The position numbers and the translations under genes are program-made. DNA of 64,000 nt from Elioraea thermophila (ex Habib et al. 2022). GTDB taxonomy: Bacteria > Pseudomonadota > Alphaproteobacteria > Acetobacterales > Acetobacteraceae. A model generated the notes under the pieces. The model saw only the letters and a program-made list of their open reading frames with translations. It was not told where the DNA came from and ran no database searches. Of the stretch, positions 1 to 12,611 are shown one piece after another (positions within the stretch are counted from its first letter, which is position 1; the number at the start of each line of letters is the position of its first letter). The stretch is from assembly GCF_003336755.1 (NCBI RefSeq), contig NZ_QMDI01000002.1:310001-374000 (forward strand), read 5' to 3'.

Positions 1-105
1 ATCGAAACGCCCACCTCGGCGTGGCCCGCGCATCGCGAGCCACCCGCAGGATCATGGCAGAGGGGGGGACGGCCCGCAACGCGCGGCCCGGCCGAAAAGC
101 CGCCG

Positions 106-1173
106 TCAGGCCGCCGCCCGCGCCTCGGTCGCGAAGACGTGCGCGCGCGTGGGGTCGAGGGCCACCGCGACGGTGGCGTCCCGGGCCGGCAGGTATTCGC
201 CCGGCACGCGGGCATGGATGTGCACCTCGCGCCCGCCCTCGCTGACCGACAGGTGGACGAGCGAGGTGCGCCCCAGGAGGCGCGAGGCCTCGACGCGGGC
301 CCGGGCATGGCAGGGTTCGGCGCGCTCGGCCGGCAGCAGGCGGATGCCTTCGGGGCGGATCAGCACTTCCACCGGCTGCCCCTCCGGCAGGCCCGGTGCC
401 GGCACCGGGCCGAACGGCGTCGCCACCATGCCGAACCGCACCTGGCCCACCACGCGGTTCACCTCGCCGAGGAAGGAGGCGACGAAGGCCGAGGTCGGGT
501 GGAGATAGATCTCGGCCGGCGGGCCCTCCTGCACGATGCGCCCCTCGTGCAGCAGTGCCAGCCGATCGGCCATGAACATCGCCTCCTCGGCATCGTGGGT
601 CACCATCAGAACCGCGATGCCTTCCTCCTGCAGCACGTGCAGGGTGTCGTCGCGCACGCGGTCGCGCAGTCGGGCATCCAGCCCCGAGAAGGGCTCATCG
701 AGCAGGAGCACGCGCGGGCGCGGAGCAAGCGCCCGAGCCAGGGCCACGCGCTGCTGCTGCCCGCCCGACAGCGTGTGCGGCATCGCATCCGCAAAGCGCT
801 CGAGCCGCACGCGGGCCAGCATCTCGCGCACGCGCTCGGCCCGCTTCGGCCCCTTCACGCCGAAGCCCACGTTCTCCGCCACCGTCAGGTGAGGAAAGAG
901 CGCGAAGTCCTGGAACAGCAGCCCGACCCCGCGCGCTTCCGGCGCCACCTCGCGCTCCGGTTCGGCGACCAGTACGTCATCGATCCACACCCGCCCCTCC
1001 TGCAGGGGGGTGAGCCCGGCGGCGATCCGCAGAAGCGTCGTCTTGCCGTCGCCCGAGGGGCCAAGCAGGCAGACGATCTCGCCCTCGCCGACCGTGAGAT
1101 CGATGCCGCGCAGCACTTCGGTCCGCCCGAAACGGTGGCGCACGCCCTCCAGCCTGAGCGCGGTCCTGCTCAT
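106..1173 (-). CDS. ABC transporter ATP-binding protein, Fe3+/spermidine importer type
   Basis: ATP-hydrolysing subunit of an importer of the FbpC/PotA kind, expected on the cytoplasmic face of the membrane. 355 residues. Walker A is GPSGDGKT at 38-45 (the family usually has Cys where Asp42 stands), Q-loop Q88, signature LSGGQQQ 135-141, Walker B LLLDEP near 156-161 and H-loop H193. A TOBE-like C-terminal part follows from about residue 250. The ATG overlaps the scpB stop as ATGA, so it is the last gene of the scp operon. No permease or binding-protein gene lies in the window; partners may lie before base 1. Substrate is not assignable from sequence alone. Confidence 0.9.
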   Translation of the reverse strand: MSRTALRLEGVRHRFGRTEVLRGIDLTVGEGEIVCLLGPSGDGKTTLLRIAAGLTPLQEGRVWIDDVLVAEPEREVAPEARGVGLLFQDFALFPHLTVAENVGFGVKGPKRAERVREMLARVRLERFADAMPHTLSGGQQQRVALARALAPRPRVLLLDEPFSGLDARLRDRVRDDTLHVLQEEGIAVLMVTHDAEEAMFMADRLALLHEGRIVQEGPPAEIYLHPTSAFVASFLGEVNRVVGQVRFGMVATPFGPVPAPGLPEGQPVEVLIRPEGIRLLPAERAEPCHARARVEASRLLGRTSLVHLSVSEGGREVHIHARVPGEYLPARDATVAVALDPTRAHVFATEARAAA

Positions 1174-1859
1174 TCCCCTCGCCTCTCCTCGCCCTCCGGA
1201 TCGAGCGGCGGCAGCCTCTCCTCCCCCGGTGGGTCGCGGTGTTGATCCTGCGACGCAGTCGCAGAGATGGGGAGGGGCGGGGTCGCGGTCAAAAGCCCCG
1301 CCGCCTTGAGTTCGTCGAGGCGCGGCAGCTCTTTCAGCGAAGCAAGCCCGAAGTGGACGAGGAAGGCCTTCGTCGTGCCCCAGGTGGTGGGGCGGCCCGG
1401 GACCTCCCGCCTGCCTTTCGGTTCGACGAACCCGGCCTCGATCAGCGTCTCGAGCGTGCCCTGGCTCAGGGCCACCCCGCGCAGGTCCTCGATCTCGGCC
1501 CGCGTCACCGGCTGGTGATAGGCGATGATGGCGAGTGTTTCGACCGCGGCGCGGGAGAGGCGGCGCGGCACCTCGAAGCGCTTGCGCAGCACGGGGGCCA
1601 AGTCTTCGGCAGTGCGCAGCATCCAGCCCCCGCCGGCGCGGACGAGTTCCACGCCCCGGCCGGCGAACGCCTTCTCCAAGGCGGCGAGCACGGCGGCGGC
1701 GTCCGCCCCCTCGGGAAGGAGTTCCGCCAGCGCCTTCTCGGAGACGGGCTCGGCGGAGGCGAACAGAAGCGCCTCGGCGATGCGCAGCCACTCGGGGCGC
1801 ACGGGCGGCTCCGGCAAGGGCAGGGCAAGCGCGGCATCCGGCGGCGGCTGTTCGGTCAC
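1170..1859 (-). CDS. scpB: Segregation and condensation protein ScpB
   Basis: Winged-helix kleisin partner of the SMC-ScpA condensin-like complex used in chromosome segregation. 229 residues. The family core is clear: WLRIAEALLFASAEPVSE near the N-terminus, then LAIIAYHQPVTRAEIEDLRG and the winged-helix end GRPTTWGTTKAFLVHFG. The GTG start at 1859 is chosen because it overlaps the scpA stop by four bases (GTGA) and begins just before the conserved domain. The C-terminal tail, about 30 residues, is low-complexity and acidic. Translation is probably coupled to scpA before it and the ABC ATPase after it. Confidence 0.93.
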   Translation of the reverse strand: MTEQPPPDAALALPLPEPPVRPEWLRIAEALLFASAEPVSEKALAELLPEGADAAAVLAALEKAFAGRGVELVRAGGGWMLRTAEDLAPVLRKRFEVPRRLSRAAVETLAIIAYHQPVTRAEIEDLRGVALSQGTLETLIEAGFVEPKGRREVPGRPTTWGTTKAFLVHFGLASLKELPRLDELKAAGLLTATPPLPISATASQDQHRDPPGEERLPPLDPEGEERRGE

Positions 1860-2653
1860 GCCTCGGGCTCCGGTTCGCGGCGGGGTTTGATCCAGATCGG
1901 GCCGAACGGTTCGTCCTGGCGCAAGCTGAGCGCCCGGCCCTTGGCGAGCTCCAGCCCGGCCACGAGCATGGAGGCAACGCCGGCGCGGGTCGGCAAACCA
2001 GGGGCCAGGTTGGGCGGCAGGAATCGCGTGAGAACGGCCCAATCGGGAACGACCCTGAGAAGTCGGGTGAGACGAGCCAGCGCGTCCTGCACGCTCATCA
2101 GATCGAGCGGTGGCGGGGCGTAGCGGCGCTTACCGAGCGCGCGCCGCCGCGCCGCCGCGTAAGCGGCGATCAGGTCGGCCAGCGAAACCGCCCAGCCGCC
2201 CGGCACGCGCTCGACCCGCGCCTCAGGCGCGCCGCGCGGCCAGACGTCGAGCCCGAGCCGCACCCGCGCCATCAGCGCCGCTCCCGCCTCGCGCATCGCC
2301 TCCAGGCGGCGAAGCTGCCAAGCGAGCGCCTCGGCCGCCGCCTCGGGGCTCGGTTCGTCCGCCGGCCGTTCGGCGGGCGGCAGCAGGAGCCGGGACTTCA
2401 GGTAGGCGAGCCACGCCGCCATCACGAGGTAATCGGCCGCGATCTCCAGGTCGAGGGCGCGCGCCCGCGCGATCCAGTCGAGATACTGCTCGGCGAGGCG
2501 GAGGACGGAGATGCGGGCGAGATCGACCTTCTGGTCGCGCGCGAGCTCGAGCAGCAGATCGAGCGGTCCCTCCCAGCCCTCGAGGGAAACGGTGAGAGGA
2601 CCGGGACGGACGGGCGGGGCCTCCTCGAACGGATCGGTGCCGGGATGCGTCAT
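1856..2653 (-). CDS. scpA: Segregation and condensation protein ScpA (kleisin)
   Basis: Kleisin subunit that bridges SMC heads and recruits ScpB. 265 residues, normal length. The N-terminal SMC-binding region reads LEGWEGPLDLLLELARDQKVDL (about 27-48), followed by the helical stretch with ADYLVMAAWLAYLKSRLLLP. A C-terminal winged-helix region follows and a short basic-acidic tail ends the protein. The ATG at 2653 overlaps the stop of the protease gene by four bases. Order argS-SPOR-nagZ-scpA-scpB is common in alphaproteobacteria; here a protease gene is inserted before scpA. Confidence 0.93.
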   Translation of the reverse strand: MTHPGTDPFEEAPPVRPGPLTVSLEGWEGPLDLLLELARDQKVDLARISVLRLAEQYLDWIARARALDLEIAADYLVMAAWLAYLKSRLLLPPAERPADEPSPEAAAEALAWQLRRLEAMREAGAALMARVRLGLDVWPRGAPEARVERVPGGWAVSLADLIAAYAAARRRALGKRRYAPPPLDLMSVQDALARLTRLLRVVPDWAVLTRFLPPNLAPGLPTRAGVASMLVAGLELAKGRALSLRQDEPFGPIWIKPRREPEPEA

Positions 2654-3348
2654 AGGCCGACCGCGGTGAACACCAGGCGCCTGAGCGCCGCAAGCGGCGG
2701 CAGCAGAAGCTGAGAGAGGGGATCGAAGGGAACCCCCGATAGGCGGAGGAAGGCCGGCAGGACGAACAGGCCCAAGAGCACGAGCATCAGCCCCGCGGGC
2801 TCGAGGCGGGCGAGCGCGCGGGCAGGGCCGAGCGGCAGGACGCCGACCAGGATCCGCCCCCCATCGAGCGGGGGGATCGGGATCAGGTTGAACAGCATGA
2901 GCAGCAGGTTGATCTGGACGGCGAACAGGATGGCCTCGACGGCCAGCATGTCGGCCGGGCGCGGCAGCAGGTCGACGACATGCCCGAGTGCGGCGATGGC
3001 GAACGCCAAAGCGAGATTGATCGCCGGCCCGGCGGCGGCGACCAGCGCCATGTCCTGGCGCGGGCGGCGGAAATTGCGCGGATCCACGGGCACCGGCTTG
3101 GCCCAGCCGAACAGGAACTCCACCCGCCCGATGGAGAGCATCTGCAGGCCGAACAACAGGAGAGGCAGGGCGACGGTGCCGAACGGATCGAGGTGGCGAA
3201 GGGGATTGAGGGAAAGCCGGCCCCGTTCGCGTGCCGTGGGGTCGCCCAGCGCATCCGCCGCCCACCCGTGCGCCACCTCATGCAGGATGATGGCGATCAG
3301 CGCTCCGGGCGCGATGACCAGGAGCGCGATCAGGATGTTCTCGATCAT
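2650..3348 (-). CDS. Site-2 protease family membrane metalloprotease
   Basis: Compact intramembrane zinc protease, 232 residues, with about five or six hydrophobic segments. Zinc motif HEVAH at residues 23-27 in the first transmembrane helix; the third zinc-binding element is NLIPIPPLDGG at 154-164 with Asp162. It has no PDZ domain, as usual for this short rhomboid-neighbour subfamily, so it is not RseP. ATG 3348 overlaps the nagZ stop (ATGA) and its own stop overlaps scpA. The substrate cannot be inferred; the context links it to cell-envelope or division genes only by operon membership. Confidence 0.9.
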   Translation of the reverse strand: MIENILIALLVIAPGALIAIILHEVAHGWAADALGDPTARERGRLSLNPLRHLDPFGTVALPLLLFGLQMLSIGRVEFLFGWAKPVPVDPRNFRRPRQDMALVAAAGPAINLALAFAIAALGHVVDLLPRPADMLAVEAILFAVQINLLLMLFNLIPIPPLDGGRILVGVLPLGPARALARLEPAGLMLVLLGLFVLPAFLRLSGVPFDPLSQLLLPPLAALRRLVFTAVGL

Positions 3349-4361
3349 CCGATGAGGGCCGCGAGTGCGGCTTCGGCGCGTGCGCGGTCGAAGCGGGGGG
3401 AAGCCGTGGCGCGGCGCGCCGAGGCGGCGAAGCGGGCGGCGGAGGCGCGCGAGACGGGCGGGGCGGCGGCGAGCACCGCCTCGCTGCGCGCGAGATCACC
3501 GGGGCATTCGAGCACGGCGTCGCAACCGGCGGCGATCGCCGCCCGCGCGAGCTCCCCCGGCGATCCGCTCAGCGCCTTCATGGCGAGATCGTCCGACAGG
3601 ATAGGGCCCCGGAAGCCGAGCCGGCGGCGGATGACGCGCAGCACGCGGGCCGAGAGGGTGGCGGGCAGCCGATCATCCCACGCCGTGTAAAGGATGTGGG
3701 CGGTCATCGCCCAGGCCCCCTCCCCCGCCAGAGCGGCGAAGGGTCGGGCGTCATGAGCAAGCAGATCCTCGGCCGCCGCCTCGACCACCGGCAGGGCGAG
3801 GTGGGAATCGACGCGCGCCCGCCCATGCCCGGGGATGTGCTTCATCACCGGGACCACGCCCCCCGCCTGCAGGCCGCGGATCACCGCCCGGCCGAGACTC
3901 GCCACGACGCGCGGGTCGGGGCCGAAGGCGCGGTCGCCGATCACCGGATCGGCCCCCTCGGCGGGCAGATCCAGCACGGGAGCGCAGCAGACGGTGAGCC
4001 CCAGGGCGCGCAGATCCTCGGCGATCAGCCGAGCATTGAGGTAGGCGGCGCGGCGGGCCGCCCTCGCGTCGCGGCCGTACGCCGCGCCGAAGTGGGCGGC
4101 GGGAGGCGGGAGGCGCCAGTGCGGGGGGCGAAGCCGCGCCACGCGCCCGCCCTCCTGATCGATCAGCACCGGCGCCTCCGCCCGACCGACGGCGGCGCGG
4201 AAGGCGGCGACCAGGGCGGCGACCTGGGCGGGGGCGACCACGTTGCGCGCGAACAGGATGGCGCCGAAGGGTGGGAAGCGACGGAACAGGCGGGCCTCGT
4301 CGGCGGTAAGCTCCGGGCCGGCGAGACCGACGATCGCCGCCCGCGGGGTCGGATCGGCCAA
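3345..4361 (-). CDS. nagZ: Beta-N-acetylhexosaminidase NagZ
   Basis: Cytoplasmic glycoside hydrolase family 3 enzyme that removes N-acetylglucosamine from recycled anhydromuropeptides. 338 residues. The active-site loop KHIPGHG (174-180) with D185 and H187, and the nucleophile region ILSDDLAM with SDD at 256-258, are intact. QEGGRVARL near 69-77 is the family's substrate-binding motif. No ATG lies in frame near the expected start; the best start is TTG at 4361, four bases after the SPOR-protein stop. Placement after a SPOR protein fits a peptidoglycan-recycling and division role. Confidence 0.93.
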   Translation of the reverse strand: MADPTPRAAIVGLAGPELTADEARLFRRFPPFGAILFARNVVAPAQVAALVAAFRAAVGRAEAPVLIDQEGGRVARLRPPHWRLPPPAAHFGAAYGRDARAARRAAYLNARLIAEDLRALGLTVCCAPVLDLPAEGADPVIGDRAFGPDPRVVASLGRAVIRGLQAGGVVPVMKHIPGHGRARVDSHLALPVVEAAAEDLLAHDARPFAALAGEGAWAMTAHILYTAWDDRLPATLSARVLRVIRRRLGFRGPILSDDLAMKALSGSPGELARAAIAAGCDAVLECPGDLARSEAVLAAAPPVSRASAARFAASARRATASPRFDRARAEAALAALIG

Positions 4362-4365
4362 CGGA

Positions 4366-5154
4366 TCAGGAGCCCGAGACGACGAGGCAGCCCATGCCCT
4401 TCGCCCGCACCGTCTCGCAGAACGCGCGCGCCGAGGCCTCGTCCGGGAAGCCGCCGGCGCGAATGCGCCAGAGCGGCCGCCCGTCGCGGTCGATGCGGCT
4501 CGCCGTCAGCTGGCGCGCGCCCAGTTCCTGCGCGAGGCGGGCGCGGAGTCGCGCGATCTCCGGCTGGACCTGGGCTTCGGCGGTGACGGCGGCGAGCTGG
4601 ACCGAAACCGGGCCGGTGGCCGGCGCAGCCGGGGCAGGGCGAGGCGGCTCGGGCTGGGCGATGCGCGGGGGTGAGGGTGGGGCCGAGGGCGTCGCCGGCG
4701 GGGGTGCGGCGGAGACAGCTTGGGTGGCTGGCGCGACCGCTTGTGCCGTGGCGGGAGCGGACGGCGGGGGCGGCGGCGCGGCCGCAGGCGGTGGCGCGGC
4801 CGGAGCGGGACGCGGCAGCGGTTTCGGCTCCTCGGGCGGCGGCAGCAGAACCTCGACGCGACGCTCGGCCTGCCTCGCCCGGGCCCCCGGATAGGCCTCG
4901 ATGTCCTGGTTCGGCACCCGATAGCCGCCAGGCTCCGCCGGGCGCACGCGCAACGGCGAGTCGTCGGCGAGGATCATCGGCACCTCGCCCTCGCCCCCAC
5001 CGCGAGTCGCAAAGTAGATCGCCGCCGCACCGGCCAGCAGGAGAACGAGCAAACCTGCCCAGAGCAGGCCCACGCCGCGGCGCCCCCTGCCCTCGCGCTC
5101 GCGCCATACGGGGCCTTGCAAGCGTCCATCGAGCCGATCGACCTCGGTCGCCAT
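4366..5154 (-). CDS. SPOR-domain membrane protein
   Basis: Single-pass inner-membrane protein, 262 residues, predicted to bind denuded septal peptidoglycan. A basic cytoplasmic N-terminus is followed by one transmembrane helix at about 27-48. A long Pro/Ala-rich periplasmic linker (about 105-180) leads to a C-terminal SPOR domain (about 182-260) with VSVQLAAVTAEAQVQPE, LWRIRAGGFPDEASARAFC and a final GCLVVSGS. The start ATG lies 28 bases after argS. It is the alphaproteobacterial SPOR protein commonly found between argS and nagZ; it has no standard gene symbol. Confidence 0.88.
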   Translation of the reverse strand: MATEVDRLDGRLQGPVWREREGRGRRGVGLLWAGLLVLLLAGAAAIYFATRGGGEGEVPMILADDSPLRVRPAEPGGYRVPNQDIEAYPGARARQAERRVEVLLPPPEEPKPLPRPAPAAPPPAAAPPPPPSAPATAQAVAPATQAVSAAPPPATPSAPPSPPRIAQPEPPRPAPAAPATGPVSVQLAAVTAEAQVQPEIARLRARLAQELGARQLTASRIDRDGRPLWRIRAGGFPDEASARAFCETVRAKGMGCLVVSGS

Positions 5155-5182
5155 CAGCGCCTCCTCGCGGAGCCCCGCGCCG

Positions 5183-6943
5183 TCAGCGCATCTCCTCGAC
5201 CGGCTCGACCCCCATCACCTCAAGGGCGGAGGCGATCACGGTCGCGGTCGCCTGCACCAGCGCCAACCGCGCCATCGTCGCCCTCCGGTCGTCGGCGCGG
5301 ATGAAGCGGAGCTCCGTCTCCTCGCGGCCCTTGTTCCACAACGCATGGAAGGCCGCGGCGACATCATAGACCGCAAAGGCGATTCGGTGCGGCTCCGCCG
5401 CCAGCGCGGCCTGCTCGACCACGCGCGGCCAGAGGAGGAGCTGCTTGATCAGCGCGAGCTCAGCCTCGTCGGTCAGCGCGTCGCGCGGGGCGGCGGCGAG
5501 CGCGGTCGGCGTGACCGCCTCCGCCCCGAACACCTCCGCCGCATGACGGAGGACGGAGCGGCAGCGCGCATGCGCATACTGGACGTAGAACACCGGATTG
5601 TCCTTCGACTGCTCGCGCACGAGGTCGAGGTCGAACTCCATCTGCGCGTCCGCCCGCCGTGTGAGCATGATGAAGCGCACGACGTCGCGCCCGACCTCGT
5701 CGATCAGCTCGCGCAAGGTGACGAAGGTGCCGGCGCGCTTGCTCATGCGCACGGGCTCGCCGCCCTTGACGAGGTGCACGATCTGGCAGAGCACGACCTC
5801 GAGCCGGGCGCGCCCTTCGGCCACCGCTTCGACGGCAGCCTGCATCCGCCGCACGTAGCCGCCATGATCGGCCCCCCAGACGTCGATCAGGCGCACGAAG
5901 CCCCGACCGATCTTGTCGGCGTGGTAGGCGATGTCGTTGGCGAAGTAGGTGTTGGACCCGTCCGACTTCTTCAGCGGCCGATCCGTGTCGTCGCCATAGG
6001 CGGTGGCGCGGAACAGGGTCTGCGGCCGGGGCTCCCAGTCCTCGGGCTTCTGGCCCTTGGGCGGGGGAAGTTCGCCGACGTAGATCAACCCCCGCGCCTC
6101 GAGTTCGGCGAGCACGCGCTCCACCGCGCGCGAACGGACCAGTTCCGCTTCCGAGACGAACACGTCGTGGCGGATCCCCAACGCCGCGAGGTCGTCGCGG
6201 ATCGTCTCCATCATCGCCGCCACCGCCTCCTCGCGCACGGTGGCGAGCCACACATCGGGTTCGGCGGGCATCGCCCCTTCGGCGGCGAGGCGCGTGCCAT
6301 GGCGGTGTGCCAGAGCCTGGCCGACGGGGATGAGATAGTCGCCGCGATACTGCAGCCCGCCGGGCACTAGGGCGTCGAACGCCTCCTCGGTCAGCGTCGT
6401 GCCGAGCGCCTGCAGGTAGCGCCAGTAGGCGGCCCAGGCGAGCGCCTCGACCTGGGCGCCGGCGTCGTTGATGTAGTACTCGCGCGTGACGTCGTAGCCC
6501 GCCTTGGCGAGCAGGCGAGCGAGCGCGTCGCCGACCACCGCGCCCCGGCAGTGGCCGATGTGCAGGGGCCCCGTGGGGTTGGCGGAGACGTATTCGACGT
6601 TGACCTTCATCCCCGCCCCGAGGGTGGAGTTCCCGTAGTCGGTGCCGGCCTCGAGGATGTCGCCCAGGCGTTCGCGCAGGAAATCGGGCGAAAGCGTCAG
6701 GTTGACGAAGCCCGGGCCGGCGACCGCGACCGAGGCGACAGCGGGGTCGGCGCGCAGGCCCTCGGCGATGGTCTCGGCGATCGCGCGCGGCGGCCTCGCA
6801 AGGCGCTTGGCGAGCACCAGCGCGGCGTTGGTCGAGACGTCGCCATGCGCGGGGTCGCGCGGCGGCTCGACCGTCACTGCATCCGGCAGCGGGTCCTCGA
6901 CCAGACGCGCGATCTTCTCGCGCAAGGCATGAAAGAGGTTCAT
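5183..6943 (-). CDS. argS: Arginyl-tRNA synthetase
   Basis: Class I aminoacyl-tRNA synthetase charging tRNA-Arg, 586 residues (normal). N-terminal Add-1 domain at 1-90. HIGH signature is [11 protein letters not shown] with HIGH at 128-131, and the KMSK equivalent is RMSKRAG in the second half. The C-terminal DALR anticodon-binding domain ends in the typical [15 protein letters not shown] 6943 is the first sensible start and opens with [11 protein letters not shown]. It leads the operon that continues through nagZ and scpAB. In many alphaproteobacteria a dGTPase gene (dgt) lies between erpA and argS; here there is none. Confidence 0.97.
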   Translation of the reverse strand: MNLFHALREKIARLVEDPLPDAVTVEPPRDPAHGDVSTNAALVLAKRLARPPRAIAETIAEGLRADPAVASVAVAGPGFVNLTLSPDFLRERLGDILEAGTDYGNSTLGAGMKVNVEYVSANPTGPLHIGHCRGAVVGDALARLLAKAGYDVTREYYINDAGAQVEALAWAAYWRYLQALGTTLTEEAFDALVPGGLQYRGDYLIPVGQALAHRHGTRLAAEGAMPAEPDVWLATVREEAVAAMMETIRDDLAALGIRHDVFVSEAELVRSRAVERVLAELEARGLIYVGELPPPKGQKPEDWEPRPQTLFRATAYGDDTDRPLKKSDGSNTYFANDIAYHADKIGRGFVRLIDVWGADHGGYVRRMQAAVEAVAEGRARLEVVLCQIVHLVKGGEPVRMSKRAGTFVTLRELIDEVGRDVVRFIMLTRRADAQMEFDLDLVREQSKDNPVFYVQYAHARCRSVLRHAAEVFGAEAVTPTALAAAPRDALTDEAELALIKQLLLWPRVVEQAALAAEPHRIAFAVYDVAAAFHALWNKGREETELRFIRADDRRATMARLALVQATATVIASALEVMGVEPVEEMR

Positions 6944-7066
6944 CGGCTCCGTCGGCTCAGCGGTGGCGTCACGGGCGGGCGGGGTTGTGTCAGGGAGAGA
7001 CGCCCCCGTCAAAGGCCATGGGCGTTTGACAGCGCGGCGATGGCTCCCGATGTTGGAGCCGGGGAG

Positions 7067-7447
7067 ATGCGATCGATGGACACGCTGCCGCCCACCGTTG
7101 CCGACGAAACCGCGCCGCCGCGGGTGGTGTCGCTCACCGCCTCCGCCGCGCGCCGCCTCGCCGAAATCGTCGCCGCCGACGGGCGCGAGGGGCTGATGCT
7201 GCGCCTCTCCGTCGCGGGGGGCGGCTGTTCGGGCTTCCAGTACCAGTTCTCGCTCGACACCACGGTGAACGCGGACGACCGGGTGTTCGAACGCGACGGG
7301 CAGAAGCTCGTGGTCGACGAGGTCTCGCTCGACCTCTTGGCGGGATCGGAGGTCGATTACGAGGACGGGCTGATGGCAGCGCACTTCACCGTGCGCAACC
7401 CCAACGCCACCGCCTCCTGCGGCTGCGGCGCCTCGTTCTCCGTCTGA
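7067..7447 (+). CDS. erpA: A-type iron-sulfur carrier/insertion protein (ErpA/IscA family)
   Basis: Small scaffold or carrier that delivers Fe-S clusters to apoproteins. 126 residues from ATG 7067. The three cluster-binding cysteines are present: C54 in GGGCSGFQY, and C118 and C120 in the tail [11 protein letters not shown] second ATG at 7076 is also possible and has GGGGAG nine bases upstream; the first has GGAG eight bases upstream. It is divergent from argS and convergent with ilvD, itself a cluster-dependent enzyme. ErpA rather than SufA/IscA is favoured by its place next to argS and not in an isc or suf operon. Confidence 0.88.
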   Translation: MRSMDTLPPTVADETAPPRVVSLTASAARRLAEIVAADGREGLMLRLSVAGGGCSGFQYQFSLDTTVNADDRVFERDGQKLVVDEVSLDLLAGSEVDYEDGLMAAHFTVRNPNATASCGCGASFSV

Positions 7448-7465
7448 CGTCGGTGGGGGACGGCG

Positions 7466-7516
7466 CCGCGGCGGAAGGGGGGAGCGGAACCGCCCTCCCC
7501 GCCCCGCCCGCCGCGG
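7466..7516. terminator. Probable bidirectional terminator between erpA and ilvD
   Basis: Nine-base arms CCGCGGCGG (7466-7474) and CCGCCGCGG (7508-7516) enclose a second imperfect GC-rich hairpin (about 7478-7499). The element fills the 70-base gap between two convergent genes. There is no T-run, so termination would rest on hairpin strength or Rho. Confidence 0.5.
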
Positions 7517-7517
7517 C

Positions 7518-9236
7518 TCAGAGATCCGCGTAGACGTGCGACTCGGCCGCCGCCCCGGGGTGGGTCACCGCCCCTTCGTGCGCGGGGCCGACGAGCTGGG
7601 CGTACTTCCAAAGCGCGCCCGACGTGTAGAGGGTCGCGCGCGGCTTCCACTCGGCGCGGCGTCGCGCGAGCTCCTCCTCGGAGAGATCGACCGTCAGCGT
7701 GCCGGCTTCGGCGTCGATGATGATCCGATCACCATTCCGCAGGAGAGCGATGGGACCGCCGACCGCCGCCTCCGGTGTGACGTGACCGATGCAGAAGCCG
7801 CGCGTCGCCCCCGAGAACCGCCCGTCGGTGATCAGCGCGACCTTCTCGCCCATGCCCTGGCCGTAGATCGCCGAGGTGGTGGAGAGCATCTCGCGCATGC
7901 CCGGCCCCCCCTTCGGCCCCTCATAGCGGATGACGATCACGTCACCTGCCTGGTAGGCGCGGGCCTGCACGGCGGCGAAGGCATCCTCCTCGCAGTCGAA
8001 GCAGAGCGCGCGGCCCTCGAAGCGGAGCGATTTCAGCCCGGCGACCTTCACGATCGCCCCGTCGGGAGCGAGGTTGCCGAACAGGCCCACCACGCCGCCG
8101 GTGGGCGAGAGGGGGTTGGAGGCGGGGCGAACGACGTCCTGGTCGGTCGGGAAGACCACGTCGCGCAGGTTCTCGGCGAGCGTGCGACCGGTGACGGTGA
8201 GGCAATCGCCGTGCAGCAGGCCGGCATCCAGCAGGGTCTTCATGATCACCGGCACGCCGCCGATGCGGTGCACGTCGGCCGCGACGTAGCGCCCGCCCGG
8301 CTTGAGGTCGGCGATGTAGGGCGTGCGCTTCATGATGGCGGCGACGTCCTTCAGCGTGAACTTGATCCCCGCCTCGTGCGCGATCGCCGGCAAATGGAGC
8401 GCCGCGTTGGTCGAACCGCCCGTCGCACCGACCACGGTCGCCGCGTTCTCCAGCGCCTCGCGGGTGACGATGTCGCGCGGGCGAAGGTTGCGCCTGAGCG
8501 CCTCCACCACCGCCTCGCCGGAGCGCCGGGCGTAAGCCGCACGCTCGGCATGCGGCGCGGGCGGCCCCGCCGAGCCGGGCAGCGCGAGCCCGAGCGCCTC
8601 GGAGACCATCGCCATCGTGTTGGCGGTGAACTGTCCGCCGCAGGCACCGGCGCCCGGGCAGGCGACCCGCTCCAGCTCCTCGAGCTCGGCGTCCGTGATC
8701 TTGCCGGCGGCGTGCTGACCGACCGCCTCGAAGACGTCGAGCACGGTGACATCGCGCCCCTGGTAGCGGCCCGGCATGATCGACCCGCCGTACATGAAGA
8801 CGGACGGCACGTTCAGCCTCAGCATCGCCATCATCACGCCGGGCAGCGTCTTGTCGCAGCCGGCGAGGCCGACGAGGGCGTCGTAGCCGTGGCCGCGCAC
8901 GGTGAGCTCGATCGAATCCGCAATGACCTCGCGCGAGGCGAGCGAGGACTTCATGCCCTGATGCCCCATCGCGATGCCGTCGGTGACGGTGATGGTGCAG
9001 AACTCGCGCGGGGTTGCGCCCGCGTCGTGCACGCCGCGCTTCACGTCCTGCGCTTGGTCGTGCAGCGCGATGTTGCAGGGGGCGGCCTCGTTCCAGCAGG
9101 TGGCGACACCGACGAAGGGCCGCGCGATGTCCTCCTTGGAGAGGCCCATCGCGTAGTAGTAGCTGCGGTGCGGCGCCCGACCGGGCCCTTCCGTGGCGTG
9201 GCGGCTCGGCAGGCGGCTCTTGTCCCAGGCACCCAT
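7518..9236 (-). CDS. ilvD: Dihydroxy-acid dehydratase
   Basis: Fe-S dehydratase of branched-chain amino acid synthesis, converting 2,3-dihydroxy-3-methylbutanoate and its homologue to the 2-oxo acids that IlvE later aminates (ilvE is at 56.5 kb). 572 residues. Cluster cysteines are seen in [21 protein letters not shown] and [18 protein letters not shown]. The C-terminal half carries [12 protein letters not shown] and [16 protein letters not shown] 9236 gives the usual N-terminus ending in [19 protein letters not shown]. It is transcribed toward erpA and divergent from the Uma2 gene. Confidence 0.96.
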   Translation of the reverse strand: MGAWDKSRLPSRHATEGPGRAPHRSYYYAMGLSKEDIARPFVGVATCWNEAAPCNIALHDQAQDVKRGVHDAGATPREFCTITVTDGIAMGHQGMKSSLASREVIADSIELTVRGHGYDALVGLAGCDKTLPGVMMAMLRLNVPSVFMYGGSIMPGRYQGRDVTVLDVFEAVGQHAAGKITDAELEELERVACPGAGACGGQFTANTMAMVSEALGLALPGSAGPPAPHAERAAYARRSGEAVVEALRRNLRPRDIVTREALENAATVVGATGGSTNAALHLPAIAHEAGIKFTLKDVAAIMKRTPYIADLKPGGRYVAADVHRIGGVPVIMKTLLDAGLLHGDCLTVTGRTLAENLRDVVFPTDQDVVRPASNPLSPTGGVVGLFGNLAPDGAIVKVAGLKSLRFEGRALCFDCEEDAFAAVQARAYQAGDVIVIRYEGPKGGPGMREMLSTTSAIYGQGMGEKVALITDGRFSGATRGFCIGHVTPEAAVGGPIALLRNGDRIIIDAEAGTLTVDLSEEELARRRAEWKPRATLYTSGALWKYAQLVGPAHEGAVTHPGAAAESHVYADL

Positions 9237-9347
9237 GGTCGATGTCGCTCCGATGGCGTTGTCCCCGCTCGTCTTTTCCCCCGCGGCCTCGCGCACGACA
9301 AGACGGGCGGACACGGCTAAAGTGCCGGGCGGAGGTGCGTGCGGGCG

Positions 9348-9941
9348 ATGAACGAGACGCTGCCGCCGATGCGAACGGAGCCGATGACGGCCGAGGCCTT
9401 CCTCGCCTGGGCGGAAGCGCGCGAAGGCCGGCTCGAGCTCATCGCCGGGCGGGTGGTGGAGGACATGGCGCCGGAACTGGTGCGGCATGCGCGGCTGAAA
9501 TATCGGCTCTGCGTGGCCTTCGATCGGGCGTTGGTGGGGACCGATCTCCCCTGCGAGGCGCTGATCGACGGGCCGGTGGTGAAGATCGACGACCGCACCG
9601 TGCTTCAGCCCGACGTGATCGTGCACTGCGGCAGCCCCATCCCCGGCGACACCATGATCGTGCCCTGCCCGGTGATCGTGGCCGAGGTTCTCTCCGCCTC
9701 CTCGGCGCAACGCGACCTGACGGTGAAGCTCGCCCTCTACGCCCGCCACCCCGCGGTTCGGCACTACCTCGTGGTCGATCCCCTGGAGACGCTCGTGCTG
9801 CACCACCGGCGGGCCGAGGGTGAGGCGTTCGAGACGCGCGTCGTAAGCGAGGGGTCCCTCACCCTTGACCCGCCCGGTCTCGTGCTCGATCTCGCCATCC
9901 TGTTCCCGGCCGACCCGGAGGCCGGCACTGCGGCCGGCTGA
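9348..9941 (+). CDS. Uma2 family (DUF820) PD-(D/E)XK endonuclease
   Basis: About 197 residues, usual for Uma2 proteins, which have a restriction-endonuclease-like fold and unknown physiological targets. Nuclease residues are recognisable: [17 protein letters not shown] near the N-terminus, LQPDVIVHC (metal-binding Asp), then [23 protein letters not shown] with the E-x-L-S-x-S and K motif, and [12 protein letters not shown] 9348 is preferred; GTG 9339 is only three bases from GGAGG (9331-9335), while the ATG has a twelve-base spacing. Its stop abuts the valS stop with no spacer. Family assignment is firm, function unknown. Confidence 0.85.
   Translation: MNETLPPMRTEPMTAEAFLAWAEAREGRLELIAGRVVEDMAPELVRHARLKYRLCVAFDRALVGTDLPCEALIDGPVVKIDDRTVLQPDVIVHCGSPIPGDTMIVPCPVIVAEVLSASSAQRDLTVKLALYARHPAVRHYLVVDPLETLVLHHRRAEGEAFETRVVSEGSLTLDPPGLVLDLAILFPADPEAGTAAG

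Positions 9942-12611
<2,670 letters not shown>

Noticed and set aside
1-105. Plus-strand frame starting at 21
   Set aside because: It overlaps the end of the ABC ATPase gene and codes only an Arg/Pro/Ala-rich product; I see nothing else in the first 105 bases.
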